Positions 9,614 through 18,387 are shown, counted from the stretch's first letter. The stretch is DNA of 64,000 bases from Cryobacterium luteum (GCF_900110125.1 NZ_FOCN01000008.1:82472-146471); one strand, 5' to 3'. Numbers and translations: made by a program. The notes: generated by a model from the letters alone, not told the origin.

Positions 9614-10231
9614 CTATCCTTCCAGCGTATCGGAAGATACACCCTCGAGGACCCTGGGCAGCCGAATCACTCGCATCGTTTCAATGGCATAGATGATGCC
9701 GGCCCACCAGTACACGAAAGCACCCCAGATGGCGAAGGCCCACCCCACCGGCTGCGACCACCATTCCAGTTGCGGAAAGGCCTGCCCGAGCATGATCATC
9801 GGCAGGGCGTAGAACAGGCAGAAGGTGGCCACCTTGCCCAGTTGGTGCACCGGCAACGGACCGAAGCCGAAGTTCGCCAGGATGATTCCCAGCGCCAGCA
9901 GGAAGACATCGCGTCCGACGACGACCAGAACGATCCACCATGGCACGAGGTCACGCCAGGCCAGCCCGATCAGCGCGGCAAAAATGTAGAGGCGATCCGC
10001 GGCGGGATCCAGGAGCTGGCCGAGCCGGGTGATCTGATGCCAGCGCCGGGCGAGAAAGCCGTCGAGCCAGTCCGTGAAACTGGAGATGCTGAGCACGACG
10101 AGGGCCCAGGCATCCGCTCCCTGGGCGAGCAGTACGAGGAAGACCGGCACCAGCAGCAGGCGCAGACAGCTGAGCATGTTGGGCAGGGTCAGCACCCGAT
10201 CGCTGACCACTGTGTTCGCTGCCCCTGTCAC
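9614..10231 (-). CDS. pgsA: CDP-alcohol phosphatidyltransferase (PgsA family)
   Basis: This 205-residue integral membrane enzyme carries the complete catalytic signature D-x2-DG-x2-AR-x8-G-x3-D-x3-D, seen as DWLDGFLARR, eight residues, then GQLLDPAADR. Several hydrophobic membrane segments follow. Family members transfer a phosphatidyl group from CDP-diacylglycerol to glycerol-3-phosphate, inositol phosphate or another lipid alcohol. The position upstream of the FHA gene corresponds to mycobacterial PgsA2/PgsA3, and the exact acceptor is uncertain. The GTG start has only a weak ribosome binding site. It lies 10 bases upstream of the FHA gene. Confidence 0.85.
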   Translation of the reverse strand: MTGAANTVVSDRVLTLPNMLSCLRLLLVPVFLVLLAQGADAWALVVLSISSFTDWLDGFLARRWHQITRLGQLLDPAADRLYIFAALIGLAWRDLVPWWIVLVVVGRDVFLLALGIILANFGFGPLPVHQLGKVATFCLFYALPMIMLGQAFPQLEWWSQPVGWAFAIWGAFVYWWAGIIYAIETMRVIRLPRVLEGVSSDTLEG

Positions 10232-10260
10232 GCTGCTGAGTCTATCGAGACGCGACCCGG

Positions 10261-10776
10261 TCAGCCGAGCCGTCCGCGCAGGGCGGGCCAGCTCGAGGCG
10301 AAACCGGGGTGGAGGGCGAGCTCGCTGACGGAATCGGCCGACACCCAGCGCAGGGCGATGCTCTCCTGGTCGCTGATTACGGGTTCGAATTCTTCCGTCG
10401 CCTCGACCACGACGGTGGTGTACGACCAGAATCCCAGGTCGAACAGGGAAGTGAACTTGAGCTGCACCAGGTGAGCGGGTACGCCGGCCTCCTCCCTGGC
10501 TTCACGCAGGGCGGCCTCGATCGCCGTCTCGTTCTCGTGGCGGGCACCACCGGGCAGGCCCCACGTGTCGCCGAAATGACTCCAGACCGCACGGTGCTGC
10601 AGCAAAACACCGAGGCGCCGGTGATGCACGAGCAGTCCGGCCGCGCCGAATCTTCCCCAATATTTGCGGCCGTCCGGAGCGTGCACCCACGCATCACCGC
10701 TGTCGCGGTTCGGTAAGGGTCGCGGGACCGCGGACCCACGCGCGTCGCTCAGGTCGGCGCCCGAACTCTCAGTCAT
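10261..10776 (-). CDS. Nudix hydrolase
   Basis: The 171-residue protein has a full Nudix box, GX5EX7REUXEEXGU, at about residues 76-98 (GGARHENETAIEAAL then REAREEAGVP). The Glu residues that bind the catalytic metal are all present. The enzyme should cleave a nucleoside diphosphate linked to another moiety; the substrate cannot be read from the sequence. It lies 29 bases upstream of pgsA on the same strand and is probably the first gene of that operon. Confidence 0.85.
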   Translation of the reverse strand: MTESSGADLSDARGSAVPRPLPNRDSGDAWVHAPDGRKYWGRFGAAGLLVHHRRLGVLLQHRAVWSHFGDTWGLPGGARHENETAIEAALREAREEAGVPAHLVQLKFTSLFDLGFWSYTTVVVEATEEFEPVISDQESIALRWVSADSVSELALHPGFASSWPALRGRLG

Positions 10777-10821
10777 GCACTAAGCATGCCCGTCCCCGAC
10801 GCGAAAAAGAATTCATCCGCC

Positions 10822-11370
10822 CTAAACGGACATTATCGCGTGCACCGGGGCGGTACCGAGACGCTCACGACCGTTCAGGTCGGTGAGTTCGAGTACGACG
10901 CCGACGCCGGTCAGGGTGTAACCGGCCCGTTCGATCAGGCGGGTGGTGGCCGCGATGGTGCCACCGGTCGCCAGCACATCATCGAGAATGAGCACACGGG
11001 TGCCCGTGGGAAGCTGGCCGACTTCGAGTTCGAGCCGTGCCGACCCGTATTCGAGGTCGTATTCTTCGGTCAACACGGTGCCGGGCAGCTTGCCCCCCTT
11101 GCGCACGGCGAGAACGGCCGCGTTGGCGGCGTACCCGACGGCCGCCGCCAGCAGAAAACCGCGCGCTTCGATGCCGGCGACCGCGTCGAACTGTCCGCGG
11201 TGCTGGTCGGCCAGTTCATCGACGAGCGCGCGAAACGCTGCCGCATCGGCGAAGACCGGATTGAGATCACGGAACAGGATGCCCGGCTGGGGAAAATCGG
11301 GGTACGAGGCCAAGAGGGCCTTAACGTGCGCGGCGGCCGACAACGGCGGCGAGGGAAGAAGTTGAGTCAC
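10822..11370 (-). CDS. apt: Adenine phosphoribosyltransferase
   Basis: This 182-residue protein joins adenine and PRPP to form AMP, the purine salvage step. The PRPP-binding loop VLILDDVLATGGTI lies near residue 125, and the N-terminal FPQPGILFRDLNPVF segment is typical of Apt. Flanking segments GIEARGFLLAAAVGYA and KGGKLPG also match. The start is GTG at 11370. Confidence 0.95.
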   Translation of the reverse strand: MTQLLPSPPLSAAAHVKALLASYPDFPQPGILFRDLNPVFADAAAFRALVDELADQHRGQFDAVAGIEARGFLLAAAVGYAANAAVLAVRKGGKLPGTVLTEEYDLEYGSARLELEVGQLPTGTRVLILDDVLATGGTIAATTRLIERAGYTLTGVGVVLELTDLNGRERLGTAPVHAIMSV

Positions 11371-11398
11371 TGATTCATCTTAAGCGGATGCCGGTGCC

Positions 11399-11950
11399 TC
11401 AGCTGCCTCCCTGGGTCGTGACCGTGCCGGAGGGCAGATTCTCCGCACGGGGCATGACCGCGATCGCGCTCATCGCGTCGAGAAAACGAACGACGGCCAG
11501 CTGCTGGTCGGCGGTGAGTTCGAGGGCGACCTGCATCAGCTGATCGTGCGTTCCCGCCAGCGCGTGGCGCATTTCTTCGTGCGAGGACTGGGTGGCGAAC
11601 AGCCGTTGCGCCCGACCGTCATCGGGGTTCACCTCACGGCGAATATGACCCGAAGCGGAGAGCCGCGAGAGCAGTTTCGCGGTGGCTGCCGACGAGATGT
11701 TCAGAAATTCGCTGAGGTTCTTGGGGCTGGCTGGACGGTGCTTGCGTTCACAGGCGATGAGGTGGCGAATGGCCATCAGGTCTGTTTCGTTGACGCGCAT
11801 CTCCGCCTGAGCCCGATGACGCATGGCGGCGTCGGCCACCCGAAACCGTCGAACGGCACGCAAAACTTCCATGGCCGAAGAAATGCCCATTTTCTTGGGG
11901 TCGTACCAGTACGTCCCCTGTGTTGGGGGGTTACTCTCATCTTGGGACAT
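11399..11950 (-). CDS. MarR family regulator of the carotenoid operon (CrtR-like)
   Basis: This 183-residue winged-helix protein has the MarR layout: an N-terminal dimerisation helix, PKNLSEFLNISSAATAKLLS as the recognition region (about residues 77-96), and the wing RREVNPDDGRAQRLFATQ (about 106-123). It is transcribed divergently from idi-crtE, separated by 80 bases that hold a palindromic operator candidate. In Corynebacterium glutamicum a MarR protein, CrtR, is divergent from crtE and represses the carotenoid operon in response to prenyl diphosphates. The same role is inferred from position. Confidence 0.8.
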   Translation of the reverse strand: MSQDESNPPTQGTYWYDPKKMGISSAMEVLRAVRRFRVADAAMRHRAQAEMRVNETDLMAIRHLIACERKHRPASPKNLSEFLNISSAATAKLLSRLSASGHIRREVNPDDGRAQRLFATQSSHEEMRHALAGTHDQLMQVALELTADQQLAVVRFLDAMSAIAVMPRAENLPSGTVTTQGGS

Positions 11951-11975
11951 ACGCCCATGGTAACGTGAGCAGTCG

Positions 11976-11988
11976 CTAACTTGGTTAG
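11976..11988. promoter_or_regulatory. Operator candidate CTAAC-TTG-GTTAG upstream of idi/crtE
   Basis: A perfect 5-bp inverted repeat with a 3-bp spacer lies in the 80-base gap between the divergent marR-type gene and idi. The surrounding sequence is unusually AT-rich, which suits a promoter. Its symmetry and position fit a MarR-dimer operator that would act on both genes. Confidence 0.5.
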
Positions 11989-12030
11989 TTATTTATTTGT
12001 TGATCAGTTGAACCGAGAAGGGGAGCCCCC

Positions 12031-12570
12031 GTGCAGACCATCGATGCTCTTGATGAACATGTGATCCTTCTCGATGAAGAGGGGCGCCACATCGGCACCG
12101 CTCCGAAGTACAGCGTGCACGGGTCAGAGACCGTGCTGCACCTGGCCTTCTCCTGTTACGTCTTCAACTCGCTCGGCGAAGTGCTCGTGACCCGCCGGGC
12201 GTTGAGTAAAAAGGCGTGGCCGGGAGTGTGGACCAACTCGTTTTGTGGGCATCCGCTGCCCGCCGAACCGCTGGCGCAGGCGGTCGAGCGCCGAGCGAGC
12301 CATGAACTCGGGTTGCAGATTGAAGCAATCGACCTGGCCCTGCCGCTGTTCCGCTACCGTGCGACCGACAGCAGTGGCATCGTCGAAAATGAAATCTGCC
12401 CGGTCTATCTGGCCCGCACCGACCAGGAGCCGACGCTGAATCCCGACGAAGTGGCCGAATATGCGTGGACCCGCCCGGCGGATTTGTATCGGGCGGTCAC
12501 CGACGCCCCGTGGGCGTTCAGCCCGTGGATGGCCCTGCAGGTGCACGAGCTGGACAGTTTTCGTGCTTGA
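12031..12570 (+). CDS. idi: Isopentenyl-diphosphate delta-isomerase, type I
   Basis: The 179-residue protein interconverts IPP and DMAPP. The catalytic Cys lies in TNSFCGHP (about residue 73) and the catalytic Glu in IVENEICPVY (about 122), within a Nudix-type fold. The GTG start follows AAGGGGAG. It is the first gene of a tightly packed operon in which every following gene overlaps its predecessor, so it feeds DMAPP directly to the GGPP synthase encoded next. Confidence 0.95.
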   Translation: MQTIDALDEHVILLDEEGRHIGTAPKYSVHGSETVLHLAFSCYVFNSLGEVLVTRRALSKKAWPGVWTNSFCGHPLPAEPLAQAVERRASHELGLQIEAIDLALPLFRYRATDSSGIVENEICPVYLARTDQEPTLNPDEVAEYAWTRPADLYRAVTDAPWAFSPWMALQVHELDSFRA

Positions 12571-13609
12571 CACTGTTCCGGCGGGCGTCGAGACCGAGCT
12601 GACCCGGTTCTTCGCGGCTGCGCGCCTGCGGGCGAGCGATTACGGCGAGCACTATGTGGCACTGTGGGATTCGCTGGAACAGGCCAGCAGCGGCGGCAAA
12701 CGCGTGCGCCCCGCCCTGGTTTTGGCGGCCTACTCCGGTTTCGGCGGCCGCGACCAGTCCCTCGTCGCTCCGGTCGCGGTGAGCTTCGAGCTGCTGCACA
12801 CGGCCTTTGTCATTCACGATGACGTCATCGACCGCGACCTGGCCCGCCGCGGGGTGGCCAATATCGCCGGCCGATTCAACGACCGCGCCCTGGCGCACGG
12901 CGCTGCCGCCGATCAGGCCGGGGTGTGGGCTGCGGCCGCGGCGATTCTCGCCGGTGACCTCGCGCTCAGCGAAGCGCACCGTGCGCTCGCCAAGCTTCCC
13001 GTCGACGTGCGTACCCGGTTGCGGCTGCTCGACCTGCTCGATCGGGCCGTGTTCGTCTCGGCGGCCGGGGAGCTGGCTGACGTCACCAACAGCTCGGCGC
13101 GGCATCCGCTCACCGTGGCGGAGGTCATCACCACCCTCGAGAACAAGACCGCCGTGTATTCGTTCGAAGCCCCCCTGCAGGCCGGGGCCGTGCTCGCCGG
13201 GGCATCCGCCGAGGCGATTCGTCTGCTCGGGCGCTTCGGACGCCTCGTTGGCGTAGCATTCCAGCTAACGGACGACCTGCTCGGAGTGTTCGGCGACCCG
13301 GTGAAAACCGGCAAGAGCGTGAAGGCCGACCTGCGAGAGGGCAAGCAGACCGCCATGATCGCCCACGCCGGCGGCACTGAGACCTGGTCGCTGATTGCGC
13401 CGTACCTCGGCAAGATCGACCTCAGCGACGAGGAGGCCGAACGGGCCCGCGAGCATCTGCGAGCTTGCGGCGCGAAGGCTGCCGCTGAAGGGCTCGCCTA
13501 CGATCACTCCCGGCTGGCGATCGAAGCCCTCGATTCGGCCGTCATTCCCGCTGAACTTCGGGCGCGACTGACCGAGCTGGCCGACGCAGCAGTGAACCGG
13601 GCCCGCTAG
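12563..13609 (+). CDS. crtE: Geranylgeranyl diphosphate synthase
   Basis: This 348-residue trans-prenyl diphosphate synthase shows the first aspartate-rich motif IHDDVIDRD and the second LTDDLLGVFGD, with GGKRVRP near residue 45. It condenses IPP units to GGPP, the C20 precursor of phytoene and of the prenyl units used in C50 carotenoids. The GTG at 12563 overlaps idi by eight bases; the frame is open further upstream inside idi but no family similarity is seen there. Confidence 0.93.
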   Translation: MLDTVPAGVETELTRFFAAARLRASDYGEHYVALWDSLEQASSGGKRVRPALVLAAYSGFGGRDQSLVAPVAVSFELLHTAFVIHDDVIDRDLARRGVANIAGRFNDRALAHGAAADQAGVWAAAAAILAGDLALSEAHRALAKLPVDVRTRLRLLDLLDRAVFVSAAGELADVTNSSARHPLTVAEVITTLENKTAVYSFEAPLQAGAVLAGASAEAIRLLGRFGRLVGVAFQLTDDLLGVFGDPVKTGKSVKADLREGKQTAMIAHAGGTETWSLIAPYLGKIDLSDEEAERAREHLRACGAKAAAEGLAYDHSRLAIEALDSAVIPAELRARLTELADAAVNRAR

Positions 13610-14517
13610 TGGCCCCGCTGCGAACGTCGCCGCGAACGAGCGACTCGCACACCAACCTCAGCAAGTACGCGAAAACGGCACGGGCGAGTTCAACGACGGT
13701 CATCGGCCAGTACTCCACCTCGTTCGGGCTCGCCGCCCGGCTGCTCGACGCCCGGGTTCGCACGCCCGTGCGCACGATCTACGCCCTCGTACGCATCGCC
13801 GACGAGATCGTCGACGGGGCCGCCACCGAGGCCGGCGTCTCGGTCGATGAGCAGCGCCAGCTGCTCGACGAACTCGAACTCGAGACCGAACGCGCGATCG
13901 TGCGCGGCTACAGCACCAATCTCGTCGTGCACGCCTTCGCCGCGACGGCGCGGCAGTCGGGCATCGATTCCAGCCTGATCGGCCCGTTCTTCGCGTCGAT
14001 GCGACGTGACCTCGACCCGGCACCGTTCACCGTGGAGGGTGTCGCCGAATACATTTATGGTTCGGCCGAGGTGATTGGGCTGATGTGCCTGCGCTGTTTC
14101 GTGCAGGTCTCGCCGCGCACCGCTGCCGAGCTCGCGGTGCTCGAAGACGGTGCCCGCCATCTGGGCGCGGCTTTTCAGAAGATCAATTTTCTTCGGGATT
14201 TATCGTGTGACCGTGAGGAGCTCGGCCGCAATTACTTTCCGGGGATTGACCCGCTGCATCTCACCGACGCTGAGAAGAACGTGATCCTCGACGACATCGA
14301 TGCCGACCTGGCCATCGCCAGCGCCGTACTGCCGCTGCTGCCGCCCGGCTGCCGCCGTGCGGTCGCCGCGTCCCAGGGTTTGTTCACCCGGTTGTCCCAC
14401 CGACTGCGGTCGACCCCGGCCGACCAGTTACTGCGCGCCCGCGTTCGGGTGCCCGACGGAGAGAAACTGATGATTGCCCTGAACTCCACCCTCGGCCGCG
14501 GCGCGTGGAAGCGATGA
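13609..14517 (+). CDS. crtB: Phytoene synthase
   Basis: This 302-residue squalene/phytoene synthase joins two GGPP molecules head to head to give phytoene. The two Asp-rich motifs are present: RIADEIVDG (about residues 62-70) and FLRDLSCDREELGRNYF (about 195-211). The GTG start overlaps the crtE stop by one base (TAGTG), and the stop overlaps the crtI start (ATGA), so synthesis is coupled. Confidence 0.95.
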   Translation: MAPLRTSPRTSDSHTNLSKYAKTARASSTTVIGQYSTSFGLAARLLDARVRTPVRTIYALVRIADEIVDGAATEAGVSVDEQRQLLDELELETERAIVRGYSTNLVVHAFAATARQSGIDSSLIGPFFASMRRDLDPAPFTVEGVAEYIYGSAEVIGLMCLRCFVQVSPRTAAELAVLEDGARHLGAAFQKINFLRDLSCDREELGRNYFPGIDPLHLTDAEKNVILDDIDADLAIASAVLPLLPPGCRRAVAASQGLFTRLSHRLRSTPADQLLRARVRVPDGEKLMIALNSTLGRGAWKR

Positions 14518-16121
14518 CGCGCACCATCGTGATCGGCGGCGGCATCGCCGGTCTGGCCAGCGCTGCCCTGCTCGCTCGGGACGGCCACGACGTGACCCTG
14601 CTCGAAGCCCGCGCGGAACTCGGTGGGCGGGCCGGCGTCTGGGACACCGACGGTTTTCGTTTCGACACCGGGCCGTCCTGGTACCTGATGCCGGAGGTGT
14701 TCGAGCATTTCTACCGCCTGTTCGGTACTACCGCGGCGGAGCAGCTCGATCTGGTGAAACTGGATCCCGGCTACCGCGTGCTCTTTGAGGGGGACCCGAC
14801 TCCGCTGGATGTTCTCGCCGACCGGGCCGCCAACATCCGCTTGTTCGAATCGGTGCAGCCGGGCGCCGGCCGTGCGCTGGACCGCTACCTCGATTCGGCG
14901 ACCGAGACCTACGACATGGCCGTGAAACGGTTTCTGTATTCGAGCTTTGAATCGTTCCGGCCGTTTCTGGTGCCCGATGTGCTGCGGCGCCTCGGGCGGC
15001 TGGCCCGCCTGCTGCTGCAACCGTTGGACAAGTTCGTGGCCGGTTATATCACCGACCCGCGGCTGCGCCAGGTTCTCGGCTACCCGGCCGTTTTTCTGGG
15101 GTCGGCGCCGAACCTGACCCCGTCGATGTACCACCTCATGAGTCATCTCGACCTCGCGGACGGGGTGCTCTACCCGCAGGGCGGCTTCGGAACACTGATC
15201 GACAGCATCGCCGCGATCGCCAGCGCCGAGGGTGTGCGGATCGTGACCGATGCGCGGGTCACCGCGATTCGGGTGACCGACGATCGAACGATCGCCGGAG
15301 TGACCTACCTCGATGCGACCGGCCAGACCGTGCGCCTGGACGCCGACAACGTCGTCTCCGCCGCCGACCTGCACCACACCGAAACCATGCTTGTGCCGGC
15401 CGAACTGCAGACCTATCCCGAGCGTTGGTGGGACAAGCGGGTGTCGGGGCCGGGGGCCGTGCTGGTCATGCTCGGCGTGACAGGGGAGCTGCCCCAGCTG
15501 CAGCACCACTCGCTGTTCTTCACGACGGACTGGGGCAAGAATTTCGGTCAGATCTTCGGCAAGAACCCCTCGGTGCCGTCACCGGCATCACTCTACGTCT
15601 GCATGCCGAGCGCCACGGATGCGTCGGTGGCGCCGACCGGTCACAGCAACCTGTTCGTGCTGGTTCCGGTGCCGCCCGACGTGAACCTCGGGCATGGCGG
15701 CATCAGCGGCGCCGGTTCGCGGGCGATCGAACTGATCGCGGACGCGGCTATCGAGCAGGTCTCGCGCTGGGCTGATATCGGCGACCTGGCCGAGCGCGTC
15801 GTGGTGCGGCGCACCGTCGGCCCGGCCGACTTCGCCGACGACCTCAACTCGTGGAAGGGCGGCGCCCTCGGCCCCGCACACACCCTGCGGCAGAGCGCCT
15901 TCCTGCGCGGCTCGAACATGTCGAAGAAGATCTCGGGCCTCTACTATGCCGGCGGCACCACCATTCCCGGCATCGGCCTGCCGATGTGCCTGATCAGCGC
16001 AGAAATTCTACTCAAGCGGATGCGCCATGACACCTCGACCGGTCCGCTCGCCGAGCCGCTGCCGCCTCGGCCCCGGCGGGCCGCCGGAAATTCCGTGGAG
16101 TCTGCGCACGAGCGGTCGTGA
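14514..16121 (+). CDS. crtI: Phytoene desaturase
   Basis: This 535-residue flavoprotein desaturates phytoene to lycopene. The N-terminal dinucleotide-binding fold reads IVIGGGIAGLASAALLARDG, and the C-terminal YYAGGTTIPGIGLPMCLISA is the conserved CrtI signature. The ATG at 14514 overlaps the crtB stop and gives MTRTIVIGGG; an upstream in-frame GTG at 14505 would add three residues. Confidence 0.95.
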   Translation: MTRTIVIGGGIAGLASAALLARDGHDVTLLEARAELGGRAGVWDTDGFRFDTGPSWYLMPEVFEHFYRLFGTTAAEQLDLVKLDPGYRVLFEGDPTPLDVLADRAANIRLFESVQPGAGRALDRYLDSATETYDMAVKRFLYSSFESFRPFLVPDVLRRLGRLARLLLQPLDKFVAGYITDPRLRQVLGYPAVFLGSAPNLTPSMYHLMSHLDLADGVLYPQGGFGTLIDSIAAIASAEGVRIVTDARVTAIRVTDDRTIAGVTYLDATGQTVRLDADNVVSAADLHHTETMLVPAELQTYPERWWDKRVSGPGAVLVMLGVTGELPQLQHHSLFFTTDWGKNFGQIFGKNPSVPSPASLYVCMPSATDASVAPTGHSNLFVLVPVPPDVNLGHGGISGAGSRAIELIADAAIEQVSRWADIGDLAERVVVRRTVGPADFADDLNSWKGGALGPAHTLRQSAFLRGSNMSKKISGLYYAGGTTIPGIGLPMCLISAEILLKRMRHDTSTGPLAEPLPPRPRRAAGNSVESAHERS

Positions 16122-16438
16122 GCGTTCTGTACCTGCTGACGCTGCTGGTCTCCCTCGCGGGGATGATCGTGCTGGACTGGCGCTTTCGCCTGTTCTTCTG
16201 GCGCTCCCCCGGCAGGGCGGCCATCGTGCTCGGCGCGGGGGTGTTGTTCTTTCTCGCCTGGGATCTGCTCGGCATCGGCCTGGGTATCTTCTATCGGGGT
16301 GAGACGGAGCTGATGACCGGACTGCAGTTGGCTCCGGAACTGCCGGTCGAGGAGCTGTTCTTTCTCACCTTTCTCTGCTACCTCACCATGAACCTGGTGC
16401 AGGGCGCCCGGCTCGTGCTGGACCGGAGGACGATGTGA
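16118..16438 (+). CDS. crtYe: C50 carotenoid cyclase subunit
   Basis: This 106-residue membrane protein has three hydrophobic segments and the conserved PELPVEELFFLTFLCY region of heterodimeric carotenoid cyclases (CrtYe/CrtYf, CrtYg/CrtYh, LbtA/B). It acts with the next gene product to close the rings of flavuxanthin-type C50 intermediates. Its GTG start overlaps the crtI stop. Whether the ring is epsilon, gamma or beta cannot be decided from sequence alone; the gene order is that of the decaprenoxanthin clusters. Confidence 0.88.
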   Translation: MSVLYLLTLLVSLAGMIVLDWRFRLFFWRSPGRAAIVLGAGVLFFLAWDLLGIGLGIFYRGETELMTGLQLAPELPVEELFFLTFLCYLTMNLVQGARLVLDRRTM

Positions 16439-16755
16439 CCTACCTCGTGCTCAACGCCGTCTTTCTCGTACTCGCACTGGTGCTGGCCGTCGTCGCGGTG
16501 CTGCGCCGCGTGATCTCAGCCCGTTTCGTCGCTGCCGTGGCGGTTGCCCTCACGCTGACCCTGCTGCTCACGGCCGTATTCGATAACCTGATGATCGGAG
16601 CCGGTCTGTTCAGCTACGACCCGGACCACATCTCCGGGTTGTTCGTCGGTCTCGCCCCGATCGAAGATTTTGCCTACCCGCTGGCCGCAGCGATCCTGCT
16701 TCCGGCCCTGTGGGTGCTTTCGGGCGGTACCAGGTTAGGACGAACGGATGACTGA
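16435..16755 (+). CDS. crtYf: C50 carotenoid cyclase subunit
   Basis: This 106-residue membrane protein is the partner of CrtYe. It has three hydrophobic segments and the conserved FDNLMIGAGLFSYDPDHISG and GLAPIEDFAYPL regions of the second subunit of the heterodimeric cyclases. The GTG start overlaps the crtYe stop (GTGA), which favours equal synthesis of the two subunits. Confidence 0.88.
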   Translation: MTYLVLNAVFLVLALVLAVVAVLRRVISARFVAAVAVALTLTLLLTAVFDNLMIGAGLFSYDPDHISGLFVGLAPIEDFAYPLAAAILLPALWVLSGGTRLGRTDD

Positions 16756-17647
16756 GCAGCTCGGCACGACCGGTTGGAAGACCCGGCAGGTCGTGCTGTC
16801 ATCGCGGCCGCTCAGCTGGATCAACACCGCCTTCCCCTTCGCTGCGGCCTACGTCGTGACGACCGGACGCATCGACGCGCTGCTGATCGTGGGCACTTTG
16901 TTCTTTCTCATTCCCTACAACCTGCTGATGTACGGCATCAACGATGTCTTCGACTACGAGTCCGATCTGCGCAACCCTCGGAAGGGCGGTGCCGAGGGGG
17001 CCCTGCTGCATCCCGCTCTGCACCGCACGGTGATTGTCGCCGGGGTGTTGAGCGCGGGGATTGTGGGCGGGGCGATGGTCGTGCTGGCGGGGGCTAGGCA
17101 TCCGCTGTCATGGGTGGTGCTGGTCGTGAGCCTGTTCGCGGTGGTGGCGTACTCGGTTCGCGGGCTGCGGTTCAAGGAACGACCCGTTCTCGACTCCATC
17201 ACCTCGAGCACCCACTTCGTGAGTCCCGCTGTCTATGGCCTCGCGGTGGCCGGAGCCACGATCGACTTCGGCTTGCTCGCACTGCTCGGGGCGTTCTTTC
17301 TGTGGGGCATGGCCAGCCACGCCTTCGGAGCGGTGCAGGACGTCGAACCCGACCGCCAGGCCGGGATCGCGTCGATTGCGACGGCGCTCAGCGCCTGGCC
17401 GACAGTGCGTCTCGCGATCACCTTCTGGGCTCTGGCCGGCCTGCTCATGCTTGCCACACCGTGGCCGGGGCCGCTCGCCGCGGTGCTGGCGGTTCCGTAT
17501 ATGCTCGCGGCGATGCCGTTTTGGTCGGTCAGCGATGAAGACTCGGAAACAGCCAACCGGGGCTGGAAGCGGTTTCTCTGGCTGAACTTCTTCACCGGTT
17601 TTCTCGTGACCATGCTGCTGATCTTCTCGGTGCGGCAGGGCGCCTGA
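16748..17647 (+). CDS. crtEb: Lycopene elongase (UbiA family prenyltransferase)
   Basis: This 299-residue integral membrane enzyme carries the two Asp-rich UbiA motifs: NDVFDYESD (about residues 66-74) and DVEPDRQAG (about 196-204). In C50 pathways it adds two DMAPP-derived C5 units to lycopene to give flavuxanthin or a related C50 carotenoid. It is the last gene of the operon and overlaps crtYf by eight bases. Its presence, with crtYe and crtYf, defines a C50 end product rather than a C40 one. Confidence 0.92.
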   Translation: MTEQLGTTGWKTRQVVLSSRPLSWINTAFPFAAAYVVTTGRIDALLIVGTLFFLIPYNLLMYGINDVFDYESDLRNPRKGGAEGALLHPALHRTVIVAGVLSAGIVGGAMVVLAGARHPLSWVVLVVSLFAVVAYSVRGLRFKERPVLDSITSSTHFVSPAVYGLAVAGATIDFGLLALLGAFFLWGMASHAFGAVQDVEPDRQAGIASIATALSAWPTVRLAITFWALAGLLMLATPWPGPLAAVLAVPYMLAAMPFWSVSDEDSETANRGWKRFLWLNFFTGFLVTMLLIFSVRQGA

Positions 17648-17676
17648 GGTACAGCCCGTTCGATTACAGTGAGTGG

Positions 17677-18054
17677 ATGGAGCTCACTTCTGCCCGTGTC
17701 GACAGCTGGAGCTGGGGCGTGCGTCTGTACAAGACCCGCTCGATGGCGACGACCGCGTGCCGGGCCGGGCATGTGCGGGTGAACGGCGACAAGGTCAAGG
17801 CCGCGCAGGCCCTGCGCATCGGTGATGAAGTGCGCGTGCGCAGCGATGGCTTCGACCGGGTGCTGATCGTGCAGCGTCTCGTCGTCAAACGGGTCGGCGC
17901 TGTCGTGGCCGCCGAATGCTACGTCGACCAGACTCCCCCGCCCCCGCCGCGCGAAGAGGTGGCCCTGGTGCCGATGCGCGATCGGGGCGCCGGGCGGCCG
18001 ACGAAGCGTGAGCGTCGGGAGATCGACGAGCTGCGCGGCCACGTCAACGAGTAG
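17677..18054 (+). CDS. S4-domain RNA-binding protein (Hsp15/HslR-like)
   Basis: The protein has 125 residues. The N-terminal S4 domain (residues about 5-60: VDSWSWGVRLYKTRSMATTA, HVRVNGDKVKAAQALRIGDEV) matches the Hsp15 family, which binds 50S subunits carrying stalled peptidyl-tRNA. The C-terminal tail has a run of five prolines and is basic. It lies 29 bases after crtEb and is convergent with csrA; a functional link to carotenoids is not suggested. Confidence 0.85.
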   Translation: MELTSARVDSWSWGVRLYKTRSMATTACRAGHVRVNGDKVKAAQALRIGDEVRVRSDGFDRVLIVQRLVVKRVGAVVAAECYVDQTPPPPPREEVALVPMRDRGAGRPTKRERREIDELRGHVNE

Positions 18055-18069
18055 CCCGCCAGCCCAACG

Positions 18070-18378
18070 CTACGGCTGGGTCGGCGGCAGGGCGGGCCGG
18101 GGTCGGGCTTCGGCCTGCGACTGGCGGGACTGGGCCGATTGCAGCGCCGCGAGCATTCCGAGGGATTTCTTGATGCGGTCTTCGGCGTCATCGTCGATCT
18201 GACTGGCCGCCATGTTGGCCTCGGTGACCGCCCGCACGACCTCGTCGCGCTGGATCTTCACGCCGCGAGGCGCATCGATGCCGATGCGCACACTGTCGCC
18301 GCGGGCGTCGAGCACGGTGATGACGATGTCGTCACCGATGAGGATCTTTTCCCCCGGTTTGCGTGTCAGAACGAGCAT
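18070..18378 (-). CDS. csrA: Carbon storage/flagellin translation regulator CsrA with long C-terminal tail
   Basis: The first 60 residues are a standard CsrA (MLVLTRKPGEKILIGDDI, then VRIGIDAPRGVKIQRDEV), an RNA-binding dimer that recognises ANGGA in hairpin loops and blocks translation. At 102 residues the protein is clearly longer than the usual 60-75; the extra 40 or so residues are Ala/Gln/Pro-rich. It is the last gene of the flagellar operon. With fliW at 48134 and ANGGA hairpins in the flagellin leaders, it should form a CsrA-FliW-flagellin switch as in Bacillus (inference). In Bacillus, the CsrA tail is where FliW binds. Confidence 0.93.
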   Translation of the reverse strand: MLVLTRKPGEKILIGDDIVITVLDARGDSVRIGIDAPRGVKIQRDEVVRAVTEANMAASQIDDDAEDRIKKSLGMLAALQSAQSRQSQAEARPRPALPPTQP

Positions 18379-18387
18379 CGTTCCAGC

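Noticed and set aside
14232..15509. 425-residue minus-strand open frame
   Set aside because: It is opposite crtB and crtI, whose motifs and overlaps are clear. The composition is that of a shadow frame.
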